10,836 nucleotides of DNA from Litoreibacter sp. (GTDB lineage Bacteria > Pseudomonadota > Alphaproteobacteria > Rhodobacterales > Rhodobacteraceae): the NCBI GenBank assembly GCA_013042765.1, contig JABDPP010000375.1:1-10836 (forward strand). The letters are read 5' to 3'. Made by a program: the position numbers and the translations under genes. Below are positions 1 through 6,742 of this stretch, piece by piece (position 1 is the first letter of the stretch; each line of letters starts with the position of its first letter). The notes under the pieces are model-generated. The model worked only from the letters and a program-made list of their open reading frames with translations, was not told the DNA's origin and did not search any database.

Positions 1-596
1 GTCACGTGGCCCACGGGGTGATAGGCCGGATCGACCATGATGATATGGTAGAACTGCTCCGGCAGGTCTTCCTCTGCTCGCAAATGGTCAATGGCCTCGC
101 CTACGTTCCAACTCGCCGGCGCCACGACCAGTTCTCGCTGCATCAGTCGGCCGGCGGAAAACTCCGGGTAGGACAGAGCCTGTTCAACGGCGATCCGGTC
201 GCCTTCTTCGAGCGAGTCAAGGACCAAGCCCTGCTGATGATCGCCAAGATCTTCCAGCAGATCGACCACGTCGTCTGAGTCCAGCTCGCGGACCGCGTCG
301 GACAGAACCTGCTGGGGAAGGAACTCGACGACCTCTTCACGCAAGCTCTCCTCAAGTTCGGAGAGCACTTCACCGTCCAGTCCCGTGGACCAGAGCGACA
401 GGAAAGACCGACGCTCCACAGCGCTGATTTGCTCCAGAAGGTCGGCAATATCGGCCGGATGCAGAGGTTCCAGCAAATTGTCGAGACGTTGCGCGTCCGT
501 CGCCTCAACGGCATCCAGAACCGCATCCACCAAGCCCCGCTCCAGCGCGTAATCGTCGTCAGGGCTTTCCGTGTTCATCAGGTCGGTGTCGGTCAT
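1..596 (-). CDS. mgtE: Magnesium transporter MgtE, N-terminal part (cut by window edge)
   Basis: This is the first 198 codons of a gene that continues beyond base 1. MgtE is an inner-membrane Mg2+ channel whose cytoplasmic N domain and CBS pair sense Mg2+. The visible part holds the acidic, helical MgtE N domain, including LLEPLHPADIADLLEQ and later DDVVDLLEDLGDHQ. It then enters the CBS region with LPEQFYHIIMVDP followed by HPVGHV, which matches the usual start of the first CBS domain. Family length is about 450 residues, so the second CBS domain and all membrane segments lie outside. The ATG at 596 was chosen because AGGCAG (606-611) sits 9 nt upstream. An in-frame ATG at 578 has no ribosome site, and the frame stays open further upstream, so the start is moderately sure. 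It is divergent from guaD across 122 nt. No Mg2+ riboswitch was recognised in the leader. Confidence 0.9.
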   Translation of the reverse strand, partial: MTDTDLMNTESPDDDYALERGLVDAVLDAVEATDAQRLDNLLEPLHPADIADLLEQISAVERRSFLSLWSTGLDGEVLSELEESLREEVVEFLPQQVLSDAVRELDSDDVVDLLEDLGDHQQGLVLDSLEEGDRIAVEQALSYPEFSAGRLMQRELVVAPASWNVGEAIDHLRAEEDLPEQFYHIIMVDPAYHPVGHV

Positions 597-718
597 GGGT
601 TCAATCTGCCTGAACGGATCGTTCTCGCTGCTTTGCCGAAACCCTAACCAAAGCCGGGGCACTGGGATAGGCCGTTTCTCCGATTTCCTTTTACGGCACA
701 CCGAGATAGCCTTCGCGG

Positions 719-2011
719 GTGATCAGCACGACGCATATCCTTTACGGCCAGACACTTGGCTATACGGCGGACCCGTTCCTCACCGACCTGGAACATGCGT
801 TCGATTGGCATCGCCACGGCGCCGTTGTGATCCAGAACGGAATTATCACCGATGTCGGTCCGGCAGATCGCGTAACGCCTCCCGAAGGCGCGACCGTCCA
901 CGAGTACGGCGAGCGTCTGGTAATGGCCGGGTTTATCGACGCGCATCTGCATTATCCCCAGACGGCCATGATCGCCAGTTGGGGCAAACGGCTAATTGAC
1001 TGGCTCAACACGTACACTTTTCCGGAAGAGGCCAAGTTCGCCGATCCCGATTACGCCGACGAGATCGCCAAGCGGTATTTCGATCTGGCGCTTGCGCATG
1101 GCACGACCTGCTCAGTCAGCTATGCCACGATCCACCCCGCCAGCGTCGAAGCTTTTTTCAAGGAAGCCCAGCGCCGCGGGGTCAGAGCCCTGACGGGCAA
1201 GACATGCATGGATCGCAACGCACCCGGCGACCTACGCGACACAGCCCAGTCCGCCTATGATGAGAGCAAGGCCCTGCTGGAAAAGTGGCACGGGGTCGAC
1301 AGGCTTGGATACGTGATTACGCCTCGGTTCTCCCCCACCTCCACCGAAGAGCAGCTCGAGGCGCTTGGCGCACTATGGGCAGAGCATCCCGATTGCCTGA
1401 TGCAGACCCATCTCAGCGAACAGCTCGAGGAGATAGAATGGGTCAGATCTCTGTTCCCCGAGGCGCAGGACTACCTCGATACCTATGAGACTCACGGCCT
1501 GCTGGGGGAGCGAGGCCTCTACGGTCACGCTATTCATCTGGAGGCGCGCGAAAAAGATCGGCTGGCGGAGCATGGGGCGGCCCTGATCCATTGCCCAACC
1601 TCCAACACCTTCATCGGCTCGGGCCTGTTCGACATGGTAGGGCTCAAGGCCGAAGGGCAGCATGTGGGCCTGGCCACCGACACGGGCGGCGGGTCGTCCT
1701 TTTCGATGCTGCGCACGATGGCCGCAGCCTACGAAATTAGCCAGCTGCGCGGCATTGCCCTTCATCCAGCACAACTGCTCTGGCTGGCAACCTGCGGATC
1801 CGCACAGTCTCTGCATTTGGGCAAACGGGTTGGCAACCTGCGCGAAGGCTACGAGGCGGATCTGATCGTTCTGGATCTGGCCTCGACCCCAGCGATTTCA
1901 CAGCGCCACAACATGGCCAACGATATCTGGGAAGCGGTGTTTCCCACGATCATGATGGGCGATGACCGGGCCATTCATGATGTCTGGATCGGCGGAGCGA
2001 AAGTACTCTAG
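719..2011 (+). CDS. guaD: Guanine deaminase
   Basis: A 430-residue, full-length amidohydrolase of the guanine deaminase type (guanine + H2O to xanthine + NH3), cytoplasmic and metal-dependent. The guaD-specific metal motif GFIDAHLHYPQ (residues 71-81; His76, His78) is present. Further motifs are PRFSPTST (202-209), MQTHLSE (228-234; His231), GLYGHAIHL (His270), HCPTSNTFIGSG (291-302) and ATDTGGGSSFSML (319-331; Asp321). HLHYPQ, PRFSPTS and DTGGGSS together separate it from chlorohydrolase-type relatives. The start is GTG at 719: an in-frame TAG at 707-709 lies just upstream, and no other good start precedes the N-terminal beta-sandwich. The ribosome site is weak. The TAG stop (2009-2011) overlaps the stop of the convergent CAP-domain gene. 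The convergent cluster also encodes an 8-oxoguanine-deaminase-type enzyme, consistent with purine catabolism. Confidence 0.93.
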   Translation: MISTTHILYGQTLGYTADPFLTDLEHAFDWHRHGAVVIQNGIITDVGPADRVTPPEGATVHEYGERLVMAGFIDAHLHYPQTAMIASWGKRLIDWLNTYTFPEEAKFADPDYADEIAKRYFDLALAHGTTCSVSYATIHPASVEAFFKEAQRRGVRALTGKTCMDRNAPGDLRDTAQSAYDESKALLEKWHGVDRLGYVITPRFSPTSTEEQLEALGALWAEHPDCLMQTHLSEQLEEIEWVRSLFPEAQDYLDTYETHGLLGERGLYGHAIHLEAREKDRLAEHGAALIHCPTSNTFIGSGLFDMVGLKAEGQHVGLATDTGGGSSFSMLRTMAAAYEISQLRGIALHPAQLLWLATCGSAQSLHLGKRVGNLREGYEADLIVLDLASTPAISQRHNMANDIWEAVFPTIMMGDDRAIHDVWIGGAKVL

Positions 2012-2481
2012 CAGCTTGCATCCCCCAAGACGAGCACCCAGGTGTCGTCGGCTCGCGCAAGCCCAAATTCCTTGGCTCTGGGTGACAGGATATTTGCCCG
2101 GTGCCCCGGTGACGCCATCCAGTCGCGCATCACCGCTTCCGTATCGGGCTGACCGCGCGCAATATTCTCCGCCACGAAGCAATAGGCGTAGTCAGATCGT
2201 CCAGCCCGTTCGATCATGGAGGAGCCGTCCGATCCACGGTGAGATAACCGCCGCGTCCGGGCGAGGTCGCGGGCATGTCGGGTGGCTGCCGTCACCAGCT
2301 TGGGCGATTGCGTCACCGGCTGCAGGGCCCGCGCCGTGCGGATGTTGTTCAGCAGGGTACCGGCTGAGTCGGTATTCTGGGAGGCTGCAGATACGGAGAG
2401 CGGCACCAGAGCCCGTTCTGTTCTCGTGGCGGACCCGCATGCCGTCATGATCATCAGGCCCAGAAACACCAGGTATCGCAA
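2008..2481 (-). CDS. CAP-domain (SCP-like) lipoprotein
   Basis: A 157-residue CAP/SCP-like (CAP superfamily, YkwD-type) protein with a lipoprotein signal. The hydrophobic stretch at residues 3-14 ends in MTAC, giving lipidated Cys15. The CAP core follows, with the expected cavity residues His81 (LSHRGSDG), Glu105 (AENIARG), His127 (GHRANIL) and probably Glu138 (KEFGLA). Bacterial CAP proteins are secreted or envelope-anchored and their activity is mostly unknown. The frame is open 24 codons further upstream, but I place the start at TTG (2479-2481). A near-perfect ribosome site, GAAGGAGG (2488-2495), precedes it by about 7 nt, and this start puts the signal peptide at the N terminus. The ribosome site overlaps the stop codon of the upstream deaminase gene (gap 13 nt), suggesting coupled expression. 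Confidence 0.85.
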   Translation of the reverse strand: MRYLVFLGLMIMTACGSATRTERALVPLSVSAASQNTDSAGTLLNNIRTARALQPVTQSPKLVTAATRHARDLARTRRLSHRGSDGSSMIERAGRSDYAYCFVAENIARGQPDTEAVMRDWMASPGHRANILSPRAKEFGLARADDTWVLVLGDASC

Positions 2482-2487
2482 AATGTA

Positions 2488-2495
2488 GCCTCCTT
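2488..2495 (-). promoter_or_regulatory. Ribosome binding site that fixes the TTG start of the CAP lipoprotein
   Basis: On the minus strand GAAGGAGG occupies 2495-2488, complementary to the 16S anti-Shine-Dalgarno end. It is the strongest such site in the window. Its first base is part of the TGA stop of the upstream deaminase gene, and the TTG lies 6-7 nt downstream at 2481. This favours the TTG over the longer ATG-started frame beginning at 2553 and suggests the ribosome terminates and re-initiates. Confidence 0.7.
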
Positions 2496-3832
2496 CAGAC
2501 GGCCAAAACGCTTGCCAAATCCCGCTGGCGCTCAATCGCGCGCGGCAGATCAATCGATGTCACCTGACCATCGCGCACAATCTGCCGGCCTTCCACAAAA
2601 AGATCGCGGACCCGGGTCGGACCGGCAAGAAGCAGCGCAGCCGTGTCCCAACTGCCTGCGCTCTCGATGCCGCTGACATCCCAGACCGCAATGTCAGCGC
2701 GGTATCCTTGCCGGATCTGACCGCACTCACCGCCGCGCCCGAGAACTTCGGCACCCCCACGCGTCGCGATCCGCAGAGCCTCGCGCGCGCTCATTGCGTC
2801 CGCGCTGCGGGACACCCGCTGTAGCAGCATGGCCTGCCGCGCCTCCGCCACGAGATTGCCGCTGTCATTGGAGGCCGATCCATCAACCCCGAGCCCGACC
2901 CGCACGCCCGCGTCCCGCATGGCCCGGACCGGCGCGATACCCGAACCCAGCCGGCAATTCGAGCAGGGGCAATGCGCGACCCCCGTGCCCGTCCGTGCGA
3001 AAAGATCAATCTCGGCACTGTCGAGTTTAACGCAGTGGGCGTGCCAGACATCCTCTCCCGTCCAGCCCAGATCCTCGGCATATTGGCCCGGACGGCACCC
3101 GAATTTCTCAAGGCTGTAGGAGATATCCTCATCATTCTCGGCCAGATGCGTGTGCAACATCACGCCCTTGTCACGAGCCAGAAGTGCCGCATCGCGCATA
3201 AGTTCCCGGCTGACCGAGAAAGGCGAACAAGGCGCGAGGCCAACGCGGACCATGGCACCGGGGCCTGCATCGTGAAAGGCATCCACCACGCGGATGCAAT
3301 CTTCAAGGATGGCCGCTTCACTTTCGACAAGAGCATCTGGCGGCAAGCCGCCGTCACTTTCACCAATGCTCATCGCGCCGCGGGTCGGATGAAACCGCAT
3401 ACCGATTTCACCCGCAGCCGCGATCGTATCCTCCAGTCTTGCACCGTTGGGAAAGAGGTAGAGGTGATCTGATGTCATCGTGCAGCCTGAGAGCGCCAGT
3501 TCCGCCAAGCCGATCTGCGCGGAGGTGAACATCTCCTCAGGCCCAAAACGCGACCAAATCGGATAGAGCGTTTGTAGCCAGCCGAAGAGAAGCGCATCCT
3601 GTCCGCCCGGAACGGAGCGGGTCAGCGTCTGGTAGAGGTGATGATGCGTGTTCACCAGACCCGGCGTCACCACGCAGCCGCGCAGGTTCACAACCTCCCC
3701 TGTGCTCTGCAATCCCTGCCCCAGCTCAGCGATGACACCATTTCGGACTAAGATGTCCGTTCGTTGCAACTCGCGCGCGTCATCATCCATGGTCACGATG
3801 ATATCGGCGTCTTTGAGCAGCATCTCAGACAT
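2495..3832 (-). CDS. 8-oxoguanine deaminase-type amidohydrolase
   Basis: A 445-residue amidohydrolase of the COG0402 AtzB/TrzN/8-oxoguanine-deaminase group; the likely reaction is 8-oxoguanine to urate plus ammonia. In order: N-terminal sandwich MLLKDADIIVTMDD; metal motif TPGLVNTHHHLYQT (residues 56-69; His63, His65); APCSPFSVS (200-208); HTHLAEND (227-234; metal His229, Glu232); WHAHCVKL (263-270; His266); AHCPCSNCRLGSG (286-298); and GVDGSASND (315-323; Asp317). HHHLYQTLTR and DGSASND are typical of proteins annotated as 8-oxoguanine deaminase or hydroxydechloroatrazine ethylaminohydrolase, the family of Pseudomonas PA0142; the exact substrate is inferred. ATG 3832 was chosen because GGAGGTG lies about 10 nt upstream and the start overlaps the upstream phosphatase stop by 8 nt. 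An in-frame ATG at 3823 is an alternative. Confidence 0.85.
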   Translation of the reverse strand: MSEMLLKDADIIVTMDDDARELQRTDILVRNGVIAELGQGLQSTGEVVNLRGCVVTPGLVNTHHHLYQTLTRSVPGGQDALLFGWLQTLYPIWSRFGPEEMFTSAQIGLAELALSGCTMTSDHLYLFPNGARLEDTIAAAGEIGMRFHPTRGAMSIGESDGGLPPDALVESEAAILEDCIRVVDAFHDAGPGAMVRVGLAPCSPFSVSRELMRDAALLARDKGVMLHTHLAENDEDISYSLEKFGCRPGQYAEDLGWTGEDVWHAHCVKLDSAEIDLFARTGTGVAHCPCSNCRLGSGIAPVRAMRDAGVRVGLGVDGSASNDSGNLVAEARQAMLLQRVSRSADAMSAREALRIATRGGAEVLGRGGECGQIRQGYRADIAVWDVSGIESAGSWDTAALLLAGPTRVRDLFVEGRQIVRDGQVTSIDLPRAIERQRDLASVLAV

Positions 3833-4622
3833 GTCGCGCGAGCACCTCCAACGCGGCTTCATGCAATTGGGGTGTCGCTGCAGCGATGACCCGACCGCCC
3901 TGATCCGCAGCCCCGCCACCCCAAGTGGTCACGATCCCGCCCGCAGCTTCGATCACAGCAATAGGGGCCTGAATGTCATAGGCATGCAGCCCCGCCTCGA
4001 TCACTAGATCGATCTGGCCCATGGCCAGCAGCGCATAGGCATAGCAATCCATCCCGTAGCGCGTCAGTCGGCACTCAGAGGCGAGCGCATGAAACGCGGC
4101 CTGTTCCGTTGCGCTACCGATCTCCGGAAAAGTTGTGAAGATCACTGCGTTCGAGATCTGCGTTGTTGCTGAGACCTGCAAGCCAGACGATCCGTGCGGC
4201 CCGGAAAAGGTCGCAAGTTCCCCTGCCCCGGTGAAGCGCTCGCCGATATAGGGCTGGTCGATCAGCCCCACCACCGGTTGGCTCCCGTCATGCAGCGCAA
4301 TCAGCGTGCCCCACGTTGGCGTCCCGGAGATATAACCACGTGTCCCATCAATGGGATCGAGCACCCATGTCAGGCCAGACGCGCTCTCCTTGGGACCGAA
4401 TTCCTCTCCGAGGATCCCGTCATCGGGCCGCTCAGCCTCGATCATCTCGCGCATGATCCGCTCGGCCGCCCGGTCCGCAGCAGTCACAGGATCGAAACCC
4501 ACTTCCCCCTTGGACTGGGTCGCAAGCGCACCGCCACGGAAATAGCTCAGAGTCTCAGCCTTGGCGGCATCCGCCAGCCGGTGGGCCAGATCAACGAAAT
4601 CGGATTTCTGCTTTTCGTCCAC
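3825..4622 (-). CDS. hisN: Inositol monophosphatase family protein, probable histidinol-phosphatase (HisN type)
   Basis: A 265-residue, complete member of the Mg2+-dependent inositol monophosphatase superfamily, cytoplasmic. Metal and phosphate motifs are intact: DPVTAAD (44-50), GEEFG (72-76; Glu73), WVLDPIDGTRGYISG (86-100; Asp89, Asp92, Thr94) and a C-terminal AYDIQAPIAVIEAAGG (214-229; Asp216). DPIDGTRGYISG followed by WGTLIAL resembles alphaproteobacterial HisN (L-histidinol phosphate to L-histidinol) more than CysQ or SuhB. The substrate is nevertheless inferred, and no other his gene is in the window. The start is GTG 4622: an in-frame TGA lies five codons upstream and no ATG is near. 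The ribosome site is weak. The gene is first in a three-gene minus-strand cluster; its TGA (3825-3827) lies inside the start region of the following deaminase gene. Confidence 0.82.
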   Translation of the reverse strand: MDEKQKSDFVDLAHRLADAAKAETLSYFRGGALATQSKGEVGFDPVTAADRAAERIMREMIEAERPDDGILGEEFGPKESASGLTWVLDPIDGTRGYISGTPTWGTLIALHDGSQPVVGLIDQPYIGERFTGAGELATFSGPHGSSGLQVSATTQISNAVIFTTFPEIGSATEQAAFHALASECRLTRYGMDCYAYALLAMGQIDLVIEAGLHAYDIQAPIAVIEAAGGIVTTWGGGAADQGGRVIAAATPQLHEAALEVLARHV

Positions 4623-4802
4623 GTCAGGAAGCTTTCAAAAGGATCTACCCTAGAGCGGTCGCACAGGCCGGGGGGCGGGATCAAGCAAGATCGCCTGATT
4701 TGTCTGAACTTGCAGCGCACAGACGGAAACTTCACTGACAGATCTGGTCAGCGGATCGCGCGCGAATTAACGTCGCCGCAACATTTCGCAAAGGATCCCG
4801 CC
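4623..4802. other. Divergent intergenic region between hisN-type and quinone reductase genes
   Basis: This 180-nt gap must hold both divergent promoters. CTGAC (4735-4739) and GTCAG (4747-4751) form an inverted repeat around AGATCT, a possible operator, but it is short. AAGGA (4791-4795) is the ribosome site of the plus-strand gene. I see no convincing -35/-10 pair, hairpin terminator or riboswitch. Confidence 0.3.
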
Positions 4803-5762
4803 ATGCGCGCACTACAAGTCGTTGAATTCGGACAGCCCGCCCTCCTGCAGGAGGCAGATACACCTGAGCCCGGACCGGGCGAAGTGCTGATCCGCATCCA
4901 TGCCTGCGGCCTGAACTTTGCCGACCTGCTGATGATCAAGGGCACATATCAGGTGCTTCCTGAGCTGCCCTTCTCGCCAGGGATGGAAGTGGCGGGCGTT
5001 GTTGCGGGCCACGGCGCGGGTGTTACGGAGCCGGCAATCGGAACCCGCGTCGGCGTTTACGGCGGAAATGGCGGTCTTGCGGAGTTCGGCCTTTTCCCAG
5101 CCTCCCTGTGTGTGACCCTGCCCGATGACATGGATTTCGAGGCAGCCGCTGCCTTTCAGGTCGCATATTCCACCAGTCACGTGGCACTGGAGCATCGCGC
5201 AAACCTGAAACCCGGCGAGACCCTTCTGGTTCTGGGTGCCGCCGGAGGTGTCGGGCTGACTGCGGTGGAGCTTGGAAAACAGATGGGCGCGACTGTTATT
5301 GCAGCTGCCCGCGGATCGGAGAAACTGAAGATCGCCAGAGAGCGGGGCGCGGATCACCTGATCGACACCGATACGGATGACCTGCGCGAGATCGTCAAAA
5401 GTCTGGGTGGCGCCGATGTTGTCTATGATCCCGTAGGCGGCGCGCTCTTCAAAGCCGCGCTGCGGGCCTGTAATCCCGAAGCCCGGATTCTGGTCATCGG
5501 ATTTGCCAGCGGCGAGGTTCCCTCGATCGCCGCAAACCACATATTAGTCAAAAATATCAGTGTTCTAGGGTTCTACTGGGGTGGATACACCGCGTTCCGG
5601 CCGGAAGTTCTCACCGACAGCCTCGCCAAGCTGTTCGCGATGCATGAAGCCGGACAGATCACGCCCCATATCAGCCACCGAGTGCCACTTGAGCAGGCGA
5701 ATGAGGGGCTGGAACTTCTGCGCTCTCGTCAATCGACGGGGAAAGTGATTGTGACGGTGTAA
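4803..5762 (+). CDS. NADPH:quinone oxidoreductase-like, zinc-free medium-chain dehydrogenase/reductase
   Basis: A 319-residue, full-length quinone-oxidoreductase-like protein of the MDR superfamily, presumably NADPH-dependent and cytoplasmic. An N-terminal GroES-like domain carries CGLNFADLLMIKGTYQ (35-50) and PFSPGMEVAGVV (56-67). The Rossmann domain has LGAAGGVGLTAVEL (144-157), the AAGGVG signature of QOR proteins. The structural and catalytic zinc cysteines of alcohol dehydrogenases are absent. The tail RQSTGKVIVTV is the usual QOR C terminus. The frame is open for 203 codons upstream, but that part is antisense to the phosphatase gene. ATG 4803 has AAGGA 7 nt upstream and starts exactly at the family N terminus. 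Relatives include acryloyl-CoA and haloacrylate reductases, so the physiological substrate is open. Its last 92 nt overlap the 3' end of the convergent lysR gene. Confidence 0.88.
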   Translation: MRALQVVEFGQPALLQEADTPEPGPGEVLIRIHACGLNFADLLMIKGTYQVLPELPFSPGMEVAGVVAGHGAGVTEPAIGTRVGVYGGNGGLAEFGLFPASLCVTLPDDMDFEAAAAFQVAYSTSHVALEHRANLKPGETLLVLGAAGGVGLTAVELGKQMGATVIAAARGSEKLKIARERGADHLIDTDTDDLREIVKSLGGADVVYDPVGGALFKAALRACNPEARILVIGFASGEVPSIAANHILVKNISVLGFYWGGYTAFRPEVLTDSLAKLFAMHEAGQITPHISHRVPLEQANEGLELLRSRQSTGKVIVTV

Positions 5763-6618
5763 GCGAAACGCCGGTAAAGGCCGCGCGCAGCAGGTCGGCA
5801 AGCGCGGTCTCCGCCGGGCTCTTGGCCAGGTCGGAACAGTACATGTTGATCCGCACATCGTGCAGCGTAGGCAGCGCACCAAGGTGGCTGATCGTTTCGA
5901 CATAAGGTGGCGCGGTGCCCTCGATCACGGTATGGACCGCCAAATCGGCACTGACCGAAGCTTCGACGGTGCGCGTCGAGTCCGACTCCACGGCCATTTC
6001 CCACGGGATCCCCGCCTCATCGAGGCGCTTTTGAACCGGTCCGCGGAAATAACAGTTATGCTCAAAGGCCAAGCGCAGGGGGCGCTCCTTCCACGCATGG
6101 CCGCCCGGCGCACCGATCCAAACCAACGGGCGCGCAGTCAGGGTCTCGCCCCGGTCGCCACAGGTTTCTTCGGTCGTCAGAATGATGTCGCACTCCCCGC
6201 GAGAAAACTGCTCACGCAGCTTGCGGGTGTAGGATGACAAAAGCTGAACCCGCATGCGCGGGAAAGCGGAGTTGAATTTCTGAAGAACAGTCGGGATGGC
6301 CGGGTAAACGATATCATGCGGCACACCCAGAACGATCTCTCCTGTATAGTCCTTGGCGGTCAGGCGGGTATAAGCCTCGTCGTTGAGCGCCAGCATCCGC
6401 CGGGCATAGCTGAGCAGCTGCTCCCCTTCCTTGGTGAGGCTGACGCTGCGATTGGCGCGATCGAACAATTGCAGATCAAGCGCCTCCTCCAGCCGTTTGA
6501 GCTGCATCGACACGGCCGATTGCGTGAGATGAAGAAAACCCGCCGCCTTGGTCACGCCGCCACTGTCGGCGACGGCCACGAAGGACCGCAGGGATGTCAG
6601 ATCAAGATTTCGAGCCAT
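5671..6618 (-). CDS. LysR-family transcriptional regulator
   Basis: A 315-residue LysR-type regulator, cytoplasmic and DNA-binding. The winged helix-turn-helix is at about residues 5-65: LTSLRSFVAVADSGGVTKAA, then LTQSAVSMQLKRLEE (31-45) and LQLFDR (49-54). A substrate-binding domain of usual layout follows (GEIVLGVPHDIVYPAIP onward); its effector cannot be read. ATG 6618 gives the canonical LysR N terminus, with a weak GGA about 7 nt upstream. An in-frame ATG at 6651 would add 11 unconserved residues and run through a putative operator. The last about 29 residues (TPSQSLSPS onward) are Ser/Pro/Ala-rich, lie beyond the normal end of the fold, and are encoded antisense to the quinone reductase 3' end, so they look like an extension after loss of an ancestral stop. 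It is divergent from the DUF1127 gene, its likely target. Confidence 0.9.
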   Translation of the reverse strand: MARNLDLTSLRSFVAVADSGGVTKAAGFLHLTQSAVSMQLKRLEEALDLQLFDRANRSVSLTKEGEQLLSYARRMLALNDEAYTRLTAKDYTGEIVLGVPHDIVYPAIPTVLQKFNSAFPRMRVQLLSSYTRKLREQFSRGECDIILTTEETCGDRGETLTARPLVWIGAPGGHAWKERPLRLAFEHNCYFRGPVQKRLDEAGIPWEMAVESDSTRTVEASVSADLAVHTVIEGTAPPYVETISHLGALPTLHDVRINMYCSDLAKSPAETALADLLRAAFTGVSLTPSQSLSPSIDESAEVPAPHSPAQVALGG

Positions 6619-6742
6619 ATCAATATCCGTGATGCATTGGTCATCAATCATTCATTTTCAAAATGGATCACGTTCTGGCAAATAGATCAAGAGAAATGAT
6701 GCGAATTGCAAAATGCATCACAAACACACTGAGGAAACGAAC
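6619..6742. promoter_or_regulatory. lysR / DUF1127 divergent promoter region with operator-like inverted repeats
   Basis: This 124-nt gap is AT-rich compared with its surroundings and full of related motifs. GTGATGCATT (6629-6638) is exactly inverted as AATGCATCAC (6712-6721), and AATGGATCAC (6662-6671) is a 9/10 copy. TGATGC (6697-6702) and GCATCA (6715-6720), with TTG/CAA at 6706-6711, form a 24-bp near-palindrome in which 9 of 12 base pairs are symmetric. CATTTT-C-AAAATG (6653-6665) is a perfect palindrome. LysR regulators commonly bind such imperfect dyads in the shared promoter region of a divergent target. Core promoters are not clear; TTGGTC (6637-6642) with CAAAAT (6659-6664), 16 bp apart, is a weak candidate for the rightward gene. 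Confidence 0.6.
6697..6720. repeat. 24-bp imperfect palindrome, candidate LysR binding site
   Basis: The two 12-bp halves, read TGATGCGAATTG and (on the opposite strand) TGATGCATTTTG, agree at 9 of 12 positions. The outer TGATGC/GCATCA arms and the central TTG/CAA are exact. It ends 22 nt before the ATG of the DUF1127 gene, a position that could allow repression or promoter-proximal activation. Confidence 0.55.

Noticed and set aside
597..718. Mg2+ or purine riboswitch in the mgtE/guaD gap
   Set aside because: The 122-nt gap is short, with no conserved riboswitch core or stable multi-stem fold that I can recognise.
4194..4802. 203-codon in-frame extension upstream of the quinone reductase
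   Set aside because: It is antisense to the phosphatase gene, shows no family similarity, and ATG 4803 has a good ribosome site and begins at the conserved N terminus.
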